A stretch of DNA of 46,927 nucleotides from Methanosarcina spelaei (GCF_002287235.1 NZ_LMVP01000068.1:1-46927), one strand, 5' to 3'. Numbered from the stretch's first letter, positions 33,939-43,285 are shown. Translations and numbers: made by a program. Notes: a model not told the origin generated them from the sequence alone.

Positions 33939-35864
33939 ATGCAATATAGTCTGGGTATTGACGCAGGCGGAACCTGCACCGATGCTGTAATTTTAAGAGA
34001 TTCGGACAGCCGGATCCTTGATACCAGCAAGGCAATTACTACCTATCCGGACCTTATGGTCGGAATTCGAAATGCAATTGATAAACTAAATCCGGAGTAT
34101 CTTAGCAAAGTAAAACTGGTATCGGTTTCCACAACCCTGTCAACAAATACCATTCTCGAAAAAACAGGGTATCCTGTTGGTCTGATTCTGGTAGGGAACT
34201 ATAATGTCCCAAGAGAACTTCCAGCAGATTACTGTACTACTGTAAAAGGAGGACATGACAGCAATGGAGATGAGCTGCAGCCTCTGGACCTTACTGCCGT
34301 GGAACAGTTTGCAGTAAGCCTGAAAAAGAAAGTCTCCGCGTTTGCGGTGTCTTCGTACTTCAGCACAAGAAACCCGGAACATGAGCTTAAAGTAAAGGAA
34401 ACAATTCTTAAATTGACAGGTCATCCTGTGGTTTGCGGACATGAATTATCTCAGGAGCTTGGAGCTTACGAACGGGCAGCTACCGCTGTCTTAAATGCCC
34501 AGCTAATTCCTATAACATACCAGTTTATTCATTCCATCACTGCCGAAATAAAGAAAAGAAACCTTGATGCGAAAATCTTTATGCTGAAATGTGACGGCTC
34601 GGTTATAGATATAAAAGGTGCAAAACTACGCCCCATTGAAACCATATTCTCAGGCCCTGCTGCAAGTATTAAGGGAGCTTCTTACCTTTCAGGGCTGGAT
34701 ACATGTGCCGTAATCGATGTGGGGGGAACAAGTACGGATGTTTCCATAATAAAGAACGGAGTCCCTGAGCTTTGTGAGAAAGGAGCAGTTGTAGGAGGCT
34801 GGCAAACCCGAGTAAAAGCAATAAGAACAGAAAGTTCGGCAAATGGAGGAGATAGCCATGTGTGGTTTAAGAAATGCATCAGGATAGGCCCGAGAAGAGT
34901 TATGCCACTCTGCGTTGCTGCTGTACTGTACCCTCACTTTAAAGAAAAACTTGAAAATAATCCCGTGCCCTTAAGAACTATGCTCAGTGAGCATACTCAG
35001 CCCACAAAATTCTTTGTCAGCACCGGAGCAGACCCTATTAGTCCTACAGAAAGCGAGAAGAAGTTACTTGAAATTATAAAAGACGACCCTCTTTCTATTC
35101 ACGAAATTTTAAATAAAATGAAGCGGTTTCCCTCTCCAGCAGTCCTTGATTCACTAGTTCAGCAACGTGTAGTCCAGGCTATAGGCTTCACACCGACTGA
35201 TGCCCTGCATGTGCTTGGGGAATATACCGAATGGGATGTGGAAGCTGCCCAGATAGGAGCAAAAAAACTTTCGCGTTTTACTCAAATGGGAGTTCATGCT
35301 TTTTGCAAAAAGATAAAGCAGCAAGTTGCAAAAAATATGGTTTACAATTTGATGTCTTATATCATGGAAGGCAGGGGAAAAGAAGGGATAAAGAAAATGC
35401 TGGAGGAAGATGTTCCTGTCCAGTACAAATTAAATATTCCCATAGTCCTGCTCGGAGGCCCTGTAAAGGCTTATTATGAGGATATCAAGGCACTTATTGA
35501 TGCAGAGATTATAGTTCCTGAGCAGGCTAGCGTAGGAAATGCAGTTGGAGCTCTAGTAGGAAAAGGAATTAAAAGAATTGAGATAATTGTAAGACCATCC
35601 TCAATGGAAAATCCAGACCAGAACTTCCTGGTATTTACCCCTGCAGGAAGGAAGAAATTTGAGCAGTATCAGATGGCAGTAGAATATTCCTATAAAACTG
35701 GCGAAGAACTTATTCTGAACTCAATGAAAGATTTTGGACTTCCAGAAGGCTCAATAAAAATAAGCACAAGTATGGAATACCTTTCTCCACCTGGCTGGAA
35801 ACATACGCCAATGGAAACAAAAATAACTTTTATAGGTGTCTGTACTCCGGGGGACTTAGTTTAA
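33939..35864 (+). CDS. Hydantoinase/oxoprolinase A-type (HyuA-like) ASKHA protein, copy 2
   Basis: Tandem paralog of the gene at 31777, 641 residues and highly similar throughout: SLGIDAGGTCTDAVI, VSTTLSTNTILE, GHELSQELGAYERAATAVLNAQL, VIDVGGTSTDVSI, IGFTPTDALHVLGEYTEWDVEAAQIG, LLGGPVKAYYEDI. It lacks about 25 residues that copy 1 has before its C-terminal domain. About 155 bases separate the genes. No cyclase/HyuB partner is present. The ASKHA fold is shared with RamA-type activases, so an ATP-dependent role linked to the corrinoid system is conceivable, but nothing in the sequence proves it. Confidence 0.85.
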   Translation: MQYSLGIDAGGTCTDAVILRDSDSRILDTSKAITTYPDLMVGIRNAIDKLNPEYLSKVKLVSVSTTLSTNTILEKTGYPVGLILVGNYNVPRELPADYCTTVKGGHDSNGDELQPLDLTAVEQFAVSLKKKVSAFAVSSYFSTRNPEHELKVKETILKLTGHPVVCGHELSQELGAYERAATAVLNAQLIPITYQFIHSITAEIKKRNLDAKIFMLKCDGSVIDIKGAKLRPIETIFSGPAASIKGASYLSGLDTCAVIDVGGTSTDVSIIKNGVPELCEKGAVVGGWQTRVKAIRTESSANGGDSHVWFKKCIRIGPRRVMPLCVAAVLYPHFKEKLENNPVPLRTMLSEHTQPTKFFVSTGADPISPTESEKKLLEIIKDDPLSIHEILNKMKRFPSPAVLDSLVQQRVVQAIGFTPTDALHVLGEYTEWDVEAAQIGAKKLSRFTQMGVHAFCKKIKQQVAKNMVYNLMSYIMEGRGKEGIKKMLEEDVPVQYKLNIPIVLLGGPVKAYYEDIKALIDAEIIVPEQASVGNAVGALVGKGIKRIEIIVRPSSMENPDQNFLVFTPAGRKKFEQYQMAVEYSYKTGEELILNSMKDFGLPEGSIKISTSMEYLSPPGWKHTPMETKITFIGVCTPGDLV

Positions 35865-36039
35865 TAAATCGAATATTATTTATATATAAAAGTTAATTTA
35901 AAAAGCTGGAGAAATATTCAATTTGGAAAAAACAGCCAGAGAAATACTCAATTTGAAGAAGAACAGCCAGAGAACCAGCCTGCCGGAAAGAAGGATCGGC
36001 TACAACTGCAAGTTACTGAATAACAGGAAGTAAGAGAAC

Positions 36040-36825
36040 ATGGATTCTTCACTTATTGATCTTGTTTTCCGCTCCGATAAGAGAAAAAACCTTCTTATAC
36101 TGCTGGATAGCGGCTCAAAAAATATTGACGAAATCAAGAATACACTGGACGTTACAGCTACCTCGATCCTACCTCAGATAAAGAAACTGATCGATCATGA
36201 TCTTATTGTCCAAGAAGACAAAATGTATAAACTCACAGTTCTGGGAGAATTCATTATCAAGAAGATAAAGCCCCTAATAAGTGCTCTTGAAGTAATTGAG
36301 AAAAATAACTCATACTGGACAGGTCACGATCTGAACGCAATCCCACGCCACTTGCTGGAACGTGTATCCGAATTAGGAGACTGTACCTTTATAGAGCCGG
36401 ACCTTAATCACATATATGAACCTTCTCAAGAAATAATTGATAGTATGGCCAATGCAAAGCATGCTTCGACTTTTGCTTCATATTTCAACCCTGCCTATCT
36501 TCCCCTGTATGTTGAACTTGGCAGAAAAGATGCTGAACTTTCCCTGAATTTTACTCAATCTGTCTGGGACCATCTATCAAACGAACACTCAAATATGATA
36601 AATGAATTAATGGGTATGGATAATGTAAGCCTGTATGTTTCCAAAGAAGGAATAAAGCTTACTGAGATTACCGTGACTGATAGGACAATGTTGCTGGGTC
36701 TTTTTGATAAAAAGGGAAAATTCGACCAGCAATTCATTATAAGCTCCGAATCCAGTGCTCTTTTATGGGGCCAGGAACTGTTTGATTATTTCAAGAGGCT
36801 TTCCAGACAAGTAAATAAGATATGA
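36040..36825 (+). CDS. Msr-family transcriptional regulator
   Basis: A 261-residue winged-helix plus FilR1/DUF1724 protein (DSSLIDLVFRSDKRKNLLILLDSG, TATSILPQIKKLIDHD, YWTGHDLNAIPRHLLERV, IEPDLNHIYE, SSESSALLWGQELFDYF). From memory, the M. acetivorans neighbourhood has two such genes, msrD and msrE, at a matching position downstream of mtaCB2, acting on mtaCB expression. This and the next gene are probable counterparts, but orthology needs a tree. The upstream stretch (35865-36039) contains a short direct repeat of an AAACAGCCAGAGAA-like segment. Confidence 0.9.
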   Translation: MDSSLIDLVFRSDKRKNLLILLDSGSKNIDEIKNTLDVTATSILPQIKKLIDHDLIVQEDKMYKLTVLGEFIIKKIKPLISALEVIEKNNSYWTGHDLNAIPRHLLERVSELGDCTFIEPDLNHIYEPSQEIIDSMANAKHASTFASYFNPAYLPLYVELGRKDAELSLNFTQSVWDHLSNEHSNMINELMGMDNVSLYVSKEGIKLTEITVTDRTMLLGLFDKKGKFDQQFIISSESSALLWGQELFDYFKRLSRQVNKI

Positions 36826-37294
36826 AAAGATACAGAGCTATATAATCCCCAACTACTTTTAAAATATATTAATATTAAGTTAATGAGGGAAGTACGCCAT
36901 AAAAACTGTCAGATAGAAGTTTTTAGGAACTAATCAAAGGATAATAAAAATAATATATTTACAAGTAATATTATGGTATTATGATATTATGATATTATGG
37001 TATTATATGATATATGATATTATGGTATTATAATATATGATATTATGATATTAAGTTATACGAAATTATGATAGTATGACACATAAAAAAATGGTAATTT
37101 TCTTTGTATCACAAGTATAAATCTCAAAAGCCCTCAAAAATGAACCCCCAAAAGAACCCCAAAATTCTCCCACCCCTGAATATCCTTATCCCATCAAAAA
37201 CTACAATGGCGTGGATAAAAAATTCAGAATGTTTTAGTATAGAGATATATATGATGTCACATATAATAGGATGAGACCTAAGAGAGGGAATTAG
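36826..37294. other. AT-rich intergenic region with low-complexity repeats
   Basis: Between two Msr genes. Bases about 36970-37060 are a low-complexity run of ATATTATGG / TATTATGAT units with irregular period. No gene is seen. The promoter of the second Msr gene must lie in the last 150 bases. Confidence 0.6.
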
Positions 37295-38083
37295 ATGGAT
37301 TCATCACTACTGGATGTTCTCTTTCTTTCAGAAAAAAGGAAAAATCTACTTTTACTGCTTCTGAACGGACCTAAGAACATCGAAGAAATCAAAAATACAC
37401 TTGATGTCCGCTCAAGCCCAATAATGACCCAGATAAAGATACTGATGAAGCAGGACCTTATTGTTGAGAACAACAGGCTCTACAAACTTTCCAGTATCGG
37501 AGAGATTCTAGTTCCGAAGATGAAGACAATTCTTGAAACATTTAACGTTTTTGATAAAAACCACGACTACTGGATAAATCAGGATATGACATCAATCCCT
37601 CCTGAGTTTCTCGACGAGATAGGAAATCTTGGAAACTATATTGAAGTAAACCCTGACCGAAACCACGTGTTTGAATATCCAAAAGAAGTTGTAAAACATC
37701 TGTCAGAATCGGAAAAGGTGAGAATTTCGTCCTCCTTTTTCCTACCCATCTATCCGTCACTTTGCATCGAACTTGCCGCAAAGGGCACGGACATAACACT
37801 GGTGTTTACAGAATACGTTTATGATAGAATGCTCAATGACTACAAAAAGGAACTTGAACATTTCCTGAACCTGAAACATACCAAACTCTATGTCTGCAAT
37901 AATAATAATATGAAAATTGCTTCAAGCATAGTTACGGAAAAGTTCATGGCACTCTCTCTCTTCTGTAACAGTGGAATTTACTACAATCATAACCTGGTAA
38001 GTTTTGATGAAAGCGCACTCAAGTGGGGAAAAAACCTTTTCAATCACTACAAAGGTATAGCAAGACCTATAACCAAAGTGTAA
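37295..38083 (+). CDS. Msr-family transcriptional regulator
   Basis: A 262-residue paralog of the preceding gene (DSSLLDVLFLSEKRKNLLLLLLNGP, RSSPIMTQIKILMKQD, YWINQDMTSIPPEFLDEI, VNPDRNHVFEYP, SFDESALKWGKNLFNHY). The winged helix spans about residues 1-85, the FilR1 domain the rest. Together with the gene at 36040 it likely controls methanol methyltransferase genes in the window, or an unlinked isozyme operon. GAGAGG lies upstream of the ATG. Its promoter region is separate from that of the preceding gene. Confidence 0.9.
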   Translation: MDSSLLDVLFLSEKRKNLLLLLLNGPKNIEEIKNTLDVRSSPIMTQIKILMKQDLIVENNRLYKLSSIGEILVPKMKTILETFNVFDKNHDYWINQDMTSIPPEFLDEIGNLGNYIEVNPDRNHVFEYPKEVVKHLSESEKVRISSSFFLPIYPSLCIELAAKGTDITLVFTEYVYDRMLNDYKKELEHFLNLKHTKLYVCNNNNMKIASSIVTEKFMALSLFCNSGIYYNHNLVSFDESALKWGKNLFNHYKGIARPITKV

Positions 38084-38988
38084 AAAATCAAGACATTAAT
38101 ATTTCTATATTACTTTACTATGGTATACGTTTTCTGTTTTGTTCTCCAATTCGTGTTTTCTAGCCTAATTAATAAAAGGACATGCCTCCAATAAGTTTAA
38201 CCAGATCAATTTTTACTCTGTACTCGCTAAAGCAGTTCAGTATTTCTTCAGGAATCGAATCTTCAATTATAAAAAAGAACTTTTGTCCTCCTTCCAACCG
38301 ATAAAACTTACTTTCCGCAGATGTCCCTACAATTTTCACAATTTTTCCCGTTATCGTTTTTGTCTGGTAACTGCATATAATGTCAGAAGAATATATTTTT
38401 AAAACGTTCTACGATTTTCGACATTTTTACCTTCAATGAAAACTTTCAGCTAGATTTTCCAAAACTTCAGTTGATAATAACAGGAAATTTTTGAGAAATT
38501 CTCCAAAACCGATAGCAGGAAAATTGTTGTTTTTTGATGACATCTGCGGAAGGTCGGATAAAAAATAACCTTTGAACTTAAACTCGTCTACCTCATTTTC
38601 GGATAACTTTACCCATAAATTTCATGTTCAGGATGCCAGGTACACAGATTATATCGAAAATAGATCTTACAAACTTCAGCAGTACCTTTCATTAAATAGG
38701 AAATTAACTGGCTGAGCAGGTCTGCTCTATGCCCGTTACGGAACCAAACTAAAAGAATTATTATTAAAGTTTCAACTCCCGATAAGCATAAAGGATAACT
38801 AATAATTAGGATAGATACCCTTATTGGAGAACACTTTTCAGGAAGACGCCTCAAAAGCTATTGTCATTATCTTTCGCTTCACATTTGCATTCTCTGCAAA
38901 ACAATGCTTCCTGCCTAAATTTCTACCTAAAGCAGTATGTTAAGATAAAGAGAAGAATAAAAAAAGAGAAGAATAAAAAGAATTTACG
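38084..38988. other. 900-base gap, possible small element
   Basis: No supported gene; the 81-codon minus frame at 38609-38854 has no motif. A 13-bp perfect inverted repeat TTCCGCAGATGTC (38313-38325 with 38539-38551) encloses about 213 bp and could mark a small non-autonomous element or a decayed IS. Confidence 0.5.
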
Positions 38989-39059
38989 TCCCGACTGAGA
39001 CTTGAACTCAGGTCTAAGGCTCCGCAGGCCTCAAGGATATCCACTACCCTATCGGGACA
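38989..39059 (-). tRNA. tRNA-Arg, anticodon GCG
   Basis: The minus strand folds into a full cloverleaf. The acceptor stem is GTCCCGA / TCGGGAC (7 bp). The D arm has the GG pair but a weak stem. The anticodon stem GAGGC / GCCTT holds the loop CTGCGGA, with anticodon GCG after the conserved T33. There is a 4-base variable loop and the T stem CTGAG / CTCAG with loop TTCAAGT. Length is 71 and CCA is not encoded. A TATA-like TTTATATC lies about 40 bases upstream. No intron is seen. Confidence 0.93.
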
Positions 39060-39231
39060 CAAGCGAGCAACACTGATAAGCACATTCAAGGATATAAACT
39101 TTATTCTTCAAGAGACGACCTAACCCCTAATTCTCAGATCTGAGCTCGGCCCGGAAGTTGAAGAAAAAATCCTATTTCTTCGACATCACTATCAATAAAG
39201 ATTAAATGCAACAAGTTCGTTTTTATAATTT

Positions 39232-40416
39232 ATGTCAATGACTATAGGACTTGCAGGAAAACCCAATGCGGGGAAATCCACTTTTTTCAAAGCTGCTACA
39301 CTTGCGGACGTTGAAATTGCAAATTATCCTTTTACAACTATCAATGCTAATCATGGAGTCACCTATGTTCGAGTTGAATGTCCCTGCAAAGAGAAGGAAA
39401 AGAGATGCGGAAAGTGTGTGGACGGAGTGAGGCTTGTTCCGATTGATATAATTGACGTTGCCGGACTTGTCCCTGACGCATGCAAAGGAAGGGGACTTGG
39501 GAATACTTTTCTGGATGAACTCAGGCAAGCTCAGGCAATTATTCATGTAGTAGATGCCTCAGGCGGGACTGACGCTGAGGGCAACCCTGTAGATATAGGA
39601 GATCATGACCCTCTTGAAGATGTAGCTTTCCTAAATAGGGAAATCACAATGTGGCTTTATGGCATTCTGGAAAGAAACTGGGCCAAACTTGCCAGAAAAA
39701 TTCAGGCTGAAGGGCTCAAACTCGAAGTCGTAATTGCAGAACAGCTTGCTGGAGCAGGAATAAGAGAGTCCCATGTTAGTGCAGCTTTGATAGAAACAGG
39801 GCTTTCAAGACTTGACCACGTTAAATGGAGCGAAGAAGACATGATCCGGCTCTGCGACACAATGAGAGAAATTAGCAAACCTCTACTTCTCGCCGCAAAT
39901 AAAGCTGATATCGCTTCAAGAGAAAACCTGGACAGGCTTAAAGACCTTGATAGAATAGTAGTCCCTGTAAGTGCAGCAGCCGAGCTGGCACTTAAGTCTG
40001 CAGCAAAAAACGGGCTCATTAAATACAGTCCAGGAGACAGAAAATTTGAAGTGCTTGACGGGGACCTTACAAAAGCCCAGAAAAAGGGGCTCGAAGCTAT
40101 TTATAAAGTTATTGAGAGACTTGGCAGTACAGGTGTCCAGGAGTGCATAAACAGGACTGTCTTCGAGCTTCTAGACCTTATTGTTGTATATCCTGTAGAA
40201 GATGAAGGAAAATGGTCCGATAAAAGTGGGAATATGCTTCCTGATGCCTACCTTATGAAAAGAGGATCTACCTGCCATGACCTTGCTTACCAGATCCATA
40301 CTGATATAGGAGACCGATTTTTATATGCAGTAGATGCAAGAACAAGGCTCAGGCTTGGGGAAAAGCATGAACTGAAAAATGGTGATGTAATCAAGATTGT
40401 ATCCACTGCAAAGTAA
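39232..40416 (+). CDS. Archaeal YchF/Obg-like GTPase with TGS domain
   Basis: A 394-residue translation-associated P-loop GTPase. G1 is GLAGKPNAGKST, the G2 region NYPFTTINAN, G3 DVAGLVPDACKGRG, and G4 NKAD. NKAD means guanine specificity, unlike the NxxE of bacterial YchF/OLA1, which use ATP. A four-Cys cluster (Cys50, 52, 59, 62: CPCKEKEKRCGKC) between strands looks zinc-binding. The last 75 residues form a TGS domain (YPVEDEGKWSDKSG to the end LKNGDVIKIVSTAK). The start is the ATG at 39232, with another two codons on. TTTATAATTT directly before it suggests a short or absent leader. Confidence 0.92.
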   Translation: MSMTIGLAGKPNAGKSTFFKAATLADVEIANYPFTTINANHGVTYVRVECPCKEKEKRCGKCVDGVRLVPIDIIDVAGLVPDACKGRGLGNTFLDELRQAQAIIHVVDASGGTDAEGNPVDIGDHDPLEDVAFLNREITMWLYGILERNWAKLARKIQAEGLKLEVVIAEQLAGAGIRESHVSAALIETGLSRLDHVKWSEEDMIRLCDTMREISKPLLLAANKADIASRENLDRLKDLDRIVVPVSAAAELALKSAAKNGLIKYSPGDRKFEVLDGDLTKAQKKGLEAIYKVIERLGSTGVQECINRTVFELLDLIVVYPVEDEGKWSDKSGNMLPDAYLMKRGSTCHDLAYQIHTDIGDRFLYAVDARTRLRLGEKHELKNGDVIKIVSTAK

Positions 40417-40564
40417 ACAACAAAATAATAACCTGATAAACCGAAAATGTTGTTATCCGAACAGGTAATTCGGAGCAGGTCTGGAAAGGACTGTGAAGTT
40501 AAGATGAAAAATAGAAAAGATGAAATAGTGGATTGCTTTAGCTTGTCAGGGAGGATATTTTCCA

Positions 40565-41239
40565 GTGGATCTACGTTCTTTTGCATATCCGATTTATGAA
40601 AGGTACCTGACCTGGCAAATAGCCAGGGAATTCTCAAATCTTCCCGGACATGTAGCAATCATACTCAAAGAAACTGACCTTTTTGACCCTGAAGGAATAG
40701 AGAGGCTCATATCTACACTTAGTATTTTTAGAAAATTCGGGGTTCAAATCGTGAGCATCTATGTTGACATCCTGAAAACTGATCCGGCTTTGAAAGCCGA
40801 AGTCGCATCAACGCTCAAAGCACAGCTGGAAAAGAGCTTTTCTAGCCTTCCTGCTGGCGCAGGTTATAGAATTTATGGCGCTGACGGAGAGATAAATAGC
40901 ACTGTTCCTGGAAAGGACTTTTTTGTTTATGTATCATTGGGATTTGGAGGAAGAGATGAAATTATGAGGGCTGTACTGACTATCCTTTCCAAAGTTGAAA
41001 CCGGAACTGTCAGGCCTGAAGAGGTGGATGAAAAAATGCTCGAATCTCATCTCCTTGTCAACCACGAACCTGATATCATGATTCGTTCTGGAGGGCAGAA
41101 TCTTTCGGATTTTCTGGTTTGGCAGTCAGTTTATTCGGAACTTTATTTTACAGATGTTAACTGGAAAGATGTGCGAAAGGTCGACCTGTTGAGAGCTATG
41201 AGGGACTTTCAGAAAAGAAAGAGAAGATACGGAAGGTGA
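40565..41239 (+). CDS. cis-Prenyltransferase homolog lacking the catalytic Asp motif (NgBR/Nus1-like)
   Basis: A 224-residue member of the undecaprenyl/cis-polyprenyl diphosphate synthase family. The C-terminal half is canonical: IMIRSGGQNLSDFLVWQSVYS with Arg174 of the RxG motif, then ELYFTDVNWKDV and LLRAMRDFQKRKRRYG. The N-terminus reads GHVAIILKETDLFDPEG where active enzymes have HVAIIMDGNxRW, so the catalytic Asp and phosphate-binding residues are missing. That pattern is the accessory subunit (human NgBR, yeast Nus1) of heteromeric enzymes, which supplies RxG. Such heteromers have been reported in archaea. GTG start with GGGAGG ten bases upstream; no ATG is available in frame. Confidence 0.85.
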   Translation: MDLRSFAYPIYERYLTWQIAREFSNLPGHVAIILKETDLFDPEGIERLISTLSIFRKFGVQIVSIYVDILKTDPALKAEVASTLKAQLEKSFSSLPAGAGYRIYGADGEINSTVPGKDFFVYVSLGFGGRDEIMRAVLTILSKVETGTVRPEEVDEKMLESHLLVNHEPDIMIRSGGQNLSDFLVWQSVYSELYFTDVNWKDVRKVDLLRAMRDFQKRKRRYGR

Positions 41240-41284
41240 GTTGAGCTGGAATCCGGACAAAAACGCAAAAATTTTCGCTATGCA

Positions 41285-41779
41285 GTGATTGTATGCCCAA
41301 AATGCCGACAGCATGCCCAGATAATAGAAACTGGAAAAAAAACACTGAAATGCCAGAATTGCGGTGCTCTCCTGCAAACCCGAAAACTGAGAGTATTTCA
41401 CTTCTCCGAAGATCTTGAAGATTCAGTGCTTTTTCGAACTCGTCTGCAAGCTGAAATATCAGGAAAGGGCAGCGAAGACTTTTCAGTGAATTTTCCCTCC
41501 ACCGAGTCTGAACCTTTAATCCCTGAAGTTAAAACTCCCATAAAAGAACTTGAATTTCCAGAAAAAAATAATTCCAGCTTCCTTCCTGCAACAAAAGACC
41601 CAAAATTAATCCTTCTCAAAATTTTAAAAATTACAGGTGGGAAAATAGAAAAAGAAGAACTTCAACAGAAAGCCTTTGAAAAAGGAATAACTCAAGAGAA
41701 ATTTGAAACAATTCTCAAAAACCTCCTGGAAACAGGAGAACTTTACTCCCCTCAACCAGGAATTATAAAAATTGTATGA
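41285..41779 (+). CDS. Zinc-ribbon protein with MCM-type C-terminal winged helix
   Basis: A 164-residue protein, 45 bases after the prenyltransferase homolog. Residues 4-26 form a zinc ribbon (C4-x2-C7, C23-x2-C26). The middle (about 30-100) is a linker with Ser/Glu/Pro. Residues about 105-164 (LKILKITGGKIEKEELQQKA, EKFETILKNLLETGELYSPQ, then PGIIKIV) have the pattern of the winged helix at the C-terminus of archaeal MCM helicases. A DNA- or protein-binding role is likely, possibly in replication; this is inference. The GTG start at 41285 is the only usual start in frame; coding may extend to a CTG at 41246. Confidence 0.72.
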   Translation: MIVCPKCRQHAQIIETGKKTLKCQNCGALLQTRKLRVFHFSEDLEDSVLFRTRLQAEISGKGSEDFSVNFPSTESEPLIPEVKTPIKELEFPEKNNSSFLPATKDPKLILLKILKITGGKIEKEELQQKAFEKGITQEKFETILKNLLETGELYSPQPGIIKIV

Positions 41780-42313
41780 AATATCAATAATTTCAACACA
41801 AAACCCACACAAACTAATAACTAACCCAGAACTCGACAACCAGATCGAACAAGGAAAATCCAATTCAAACGGAACAGCCACTGAAAACACGTAAATTAGC
41901 AACTTTTAAATTAGTCCATCTGAGTGAACCAAAGACATTGAGCTTATCCCAAAACATTATCTAATCTACTATTACCGCCAATATTATAACTCCTATTCTG
42001 GTATTATATTGGTTTTGGGATAGGCTCATTCTATATCGAAATTCGTTCTCCTCAACAAAAATTGAAAAATAATTTTTCTTACATTACTCAGTCCTCTTGA
42101 GCGAAGCGAAAGAGGCAACATGCTCCCGAAGCGCAATTTAGGAGATAAAATATATTAACTACGAAAAGATTTACTATAATTGAATATAAAAAAGAACAGA
42201 ATCTATTTCAGGCAAGCTAAAAGATATAGTGTTTGCTCGAAAATGTTTGAAGAGTATAGAATTTTGTCATGATTACAGATAATGTTTTATCATAAAGTAT
42301 AACGGTGTTAAAC
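41780..42313. other. Intergenic region before nrpR, with inverted-repeat element
   Basis: About 530 AT-rich bases without a gene. It contains the 88-bp inverted-repeat element at 41940 and a 6-bp hairpin CCTCTT / AAGAGG (42093-42115). The nrpR promoter is expected after 42130. Confidence 0.55.
41940..42027. mobile_element. 88-bp element with 16-bp inverted ends (MITE-like or large hairpin)
   Basis: GAGCTTATCCCAAAAC (41940-41955) matches the reverse complement of 42012-42027 at 15 of 16 positions. Inner segments CCAATATTATA and TATTATATTGG pair partly, so the whole could fold as one long hairpin. GAGCCTATCCxAAAAC-type ends resemble IS termini, but I cannot name the family. Confidence 0.45.
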
Positions 42314-43285
42314 ATGATGGATCCGCAAATTGAGCGAAAACTCATTGAAATTATGAGGGTGATTCACGAAAGTGACAAGCCTATAGGTGCCCGGGCAATA
42401 GCTGATGAACTTAATAACCGGGGCTATGATATAGGAGAGCGGGCTGTCCGCTACCATCTAAGGATCCTGGACGAGAGAGGGTTCACAAGCAAGCACGGGT
42501 ATGCAGGACGTACACTTACCGAACTTGGAGAAAGGGAGATGAATGAAGCCCTCATAGCAGACCGCTTTGGTTTTGTAATATCCCGAATAGAAGAGATGGC
42601 TTTCAGAACCTCATATAACTCCGAGACCAATGAAGGAGTAGTGCCTGTAAATATTTCATACTTTGATAAGGACGATTTAGAAACTGTTATTGAAATTGTT
42701 TCATACACTGCACACGAAGGGTATATGATAAGCCCAAGAGTGAGAATAATCGAAGAAGATGAAGAGCTGTTTTCCCTGCCTCCCGGAAAAATCGGAATAG
42801 CTACGGTCTGCAGCGTTGCTTTTGACGGGCTCCTTCTCAAAGCGGGTATCCCTGTAGAACCTGCCTACGGTGGAATTCTTCAAATCGAAAATCGAAAACC
42901 TGCACGGTTTTCAGATTTGATTTCCTACAGCGGAACCTCAATTGATCCCATACAGATTTTCATGAGCAGAAAGACTACTTCTGTCCTTGAAGTACTTGAA
43001 AAGGGAGAAGGCAAAATCCTTGCCAATGTTCGACAAATCAATTTATCAGCTTACGAAAAAGCAAGAGAAATTATGGAAAAGGCAGAAAAAGTTGGCCTTG
43101 CAGGTTATTTTCCTCCGGGAGAAGTAGGCGAAACCCTACTTGGAGCGCCTATAGAAACCGGAAAGTTCGGGATTGCAATCGTAGGAGGCATTAATGGCAT
43201 CTGCGCCCTTGAAGAGACCGGAATTAAAATCAAGACGAACCCTGTTTCTACTGTTATGGAATATAAAACCATGACAGAAATCTGA
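42314..43285 (+). CDS. nrpR: NrpR-type transcriptional repressor (winged helix + NrpR domain)
   Basis: A 323-residue protein. The N-terminal winged helix (about 5-75: KPIGARAIADELNNRG, GERAVRYHLRILDERGFT) is followed by one NrpR regulatory domain (DUF128), with FGFVISRIEEMAFRTSYN, GKIGIATVCSVAFDGLLLKAGIP, RFSDLISYSGTSIDP and GFGETLLGAP-like and VGGINGICALEE segments. NrpR represses nitrogen-fixation and assimilation genes in methanogens and senses 2-oxoglutarate. In Methanosarcina the two NrpR domains are split between two proteins, and this build (helix plus one domain) is NrpRI. The ATG at 42314 has GGTG six bases upstream; a GTG at 42305 is the frame start. Confidence 0.88.
   Translation: MMDPQIERKLIEIMRVIHESDKPIGARAIADELNNRGYDIGERAVRYHLRILDERGFTSKHGYAGRTLTELGEREMNEALIADRFGFVISRIEEMAFRTSYNSETNEGVVPVNISYFDKDDLETVIEIVSYTAHEGYMISPRVRIIEEDEELFSLPPGKIGIATVCSVAFDGLLLKAGIPVEPAYGGILQIENRKPARFSDLISYSGTSIDPIQIFMSRKTTSVLEVLEKGEGKILANVRQINLSAYEKAREIMEKAEKVGLAGYFPPGEVGETLLGAPIETGKFGIAIVGGINGICALEETGIKIKTNPVSTVMEYKTMTEI

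Noticed and set aside
31777-35864. Calling the HyuA-like pair 5-oxoprolinase or acetone carboxylase
   Set aside because: The required second subunit is missing, so a specific enzyme name would be unsupported.
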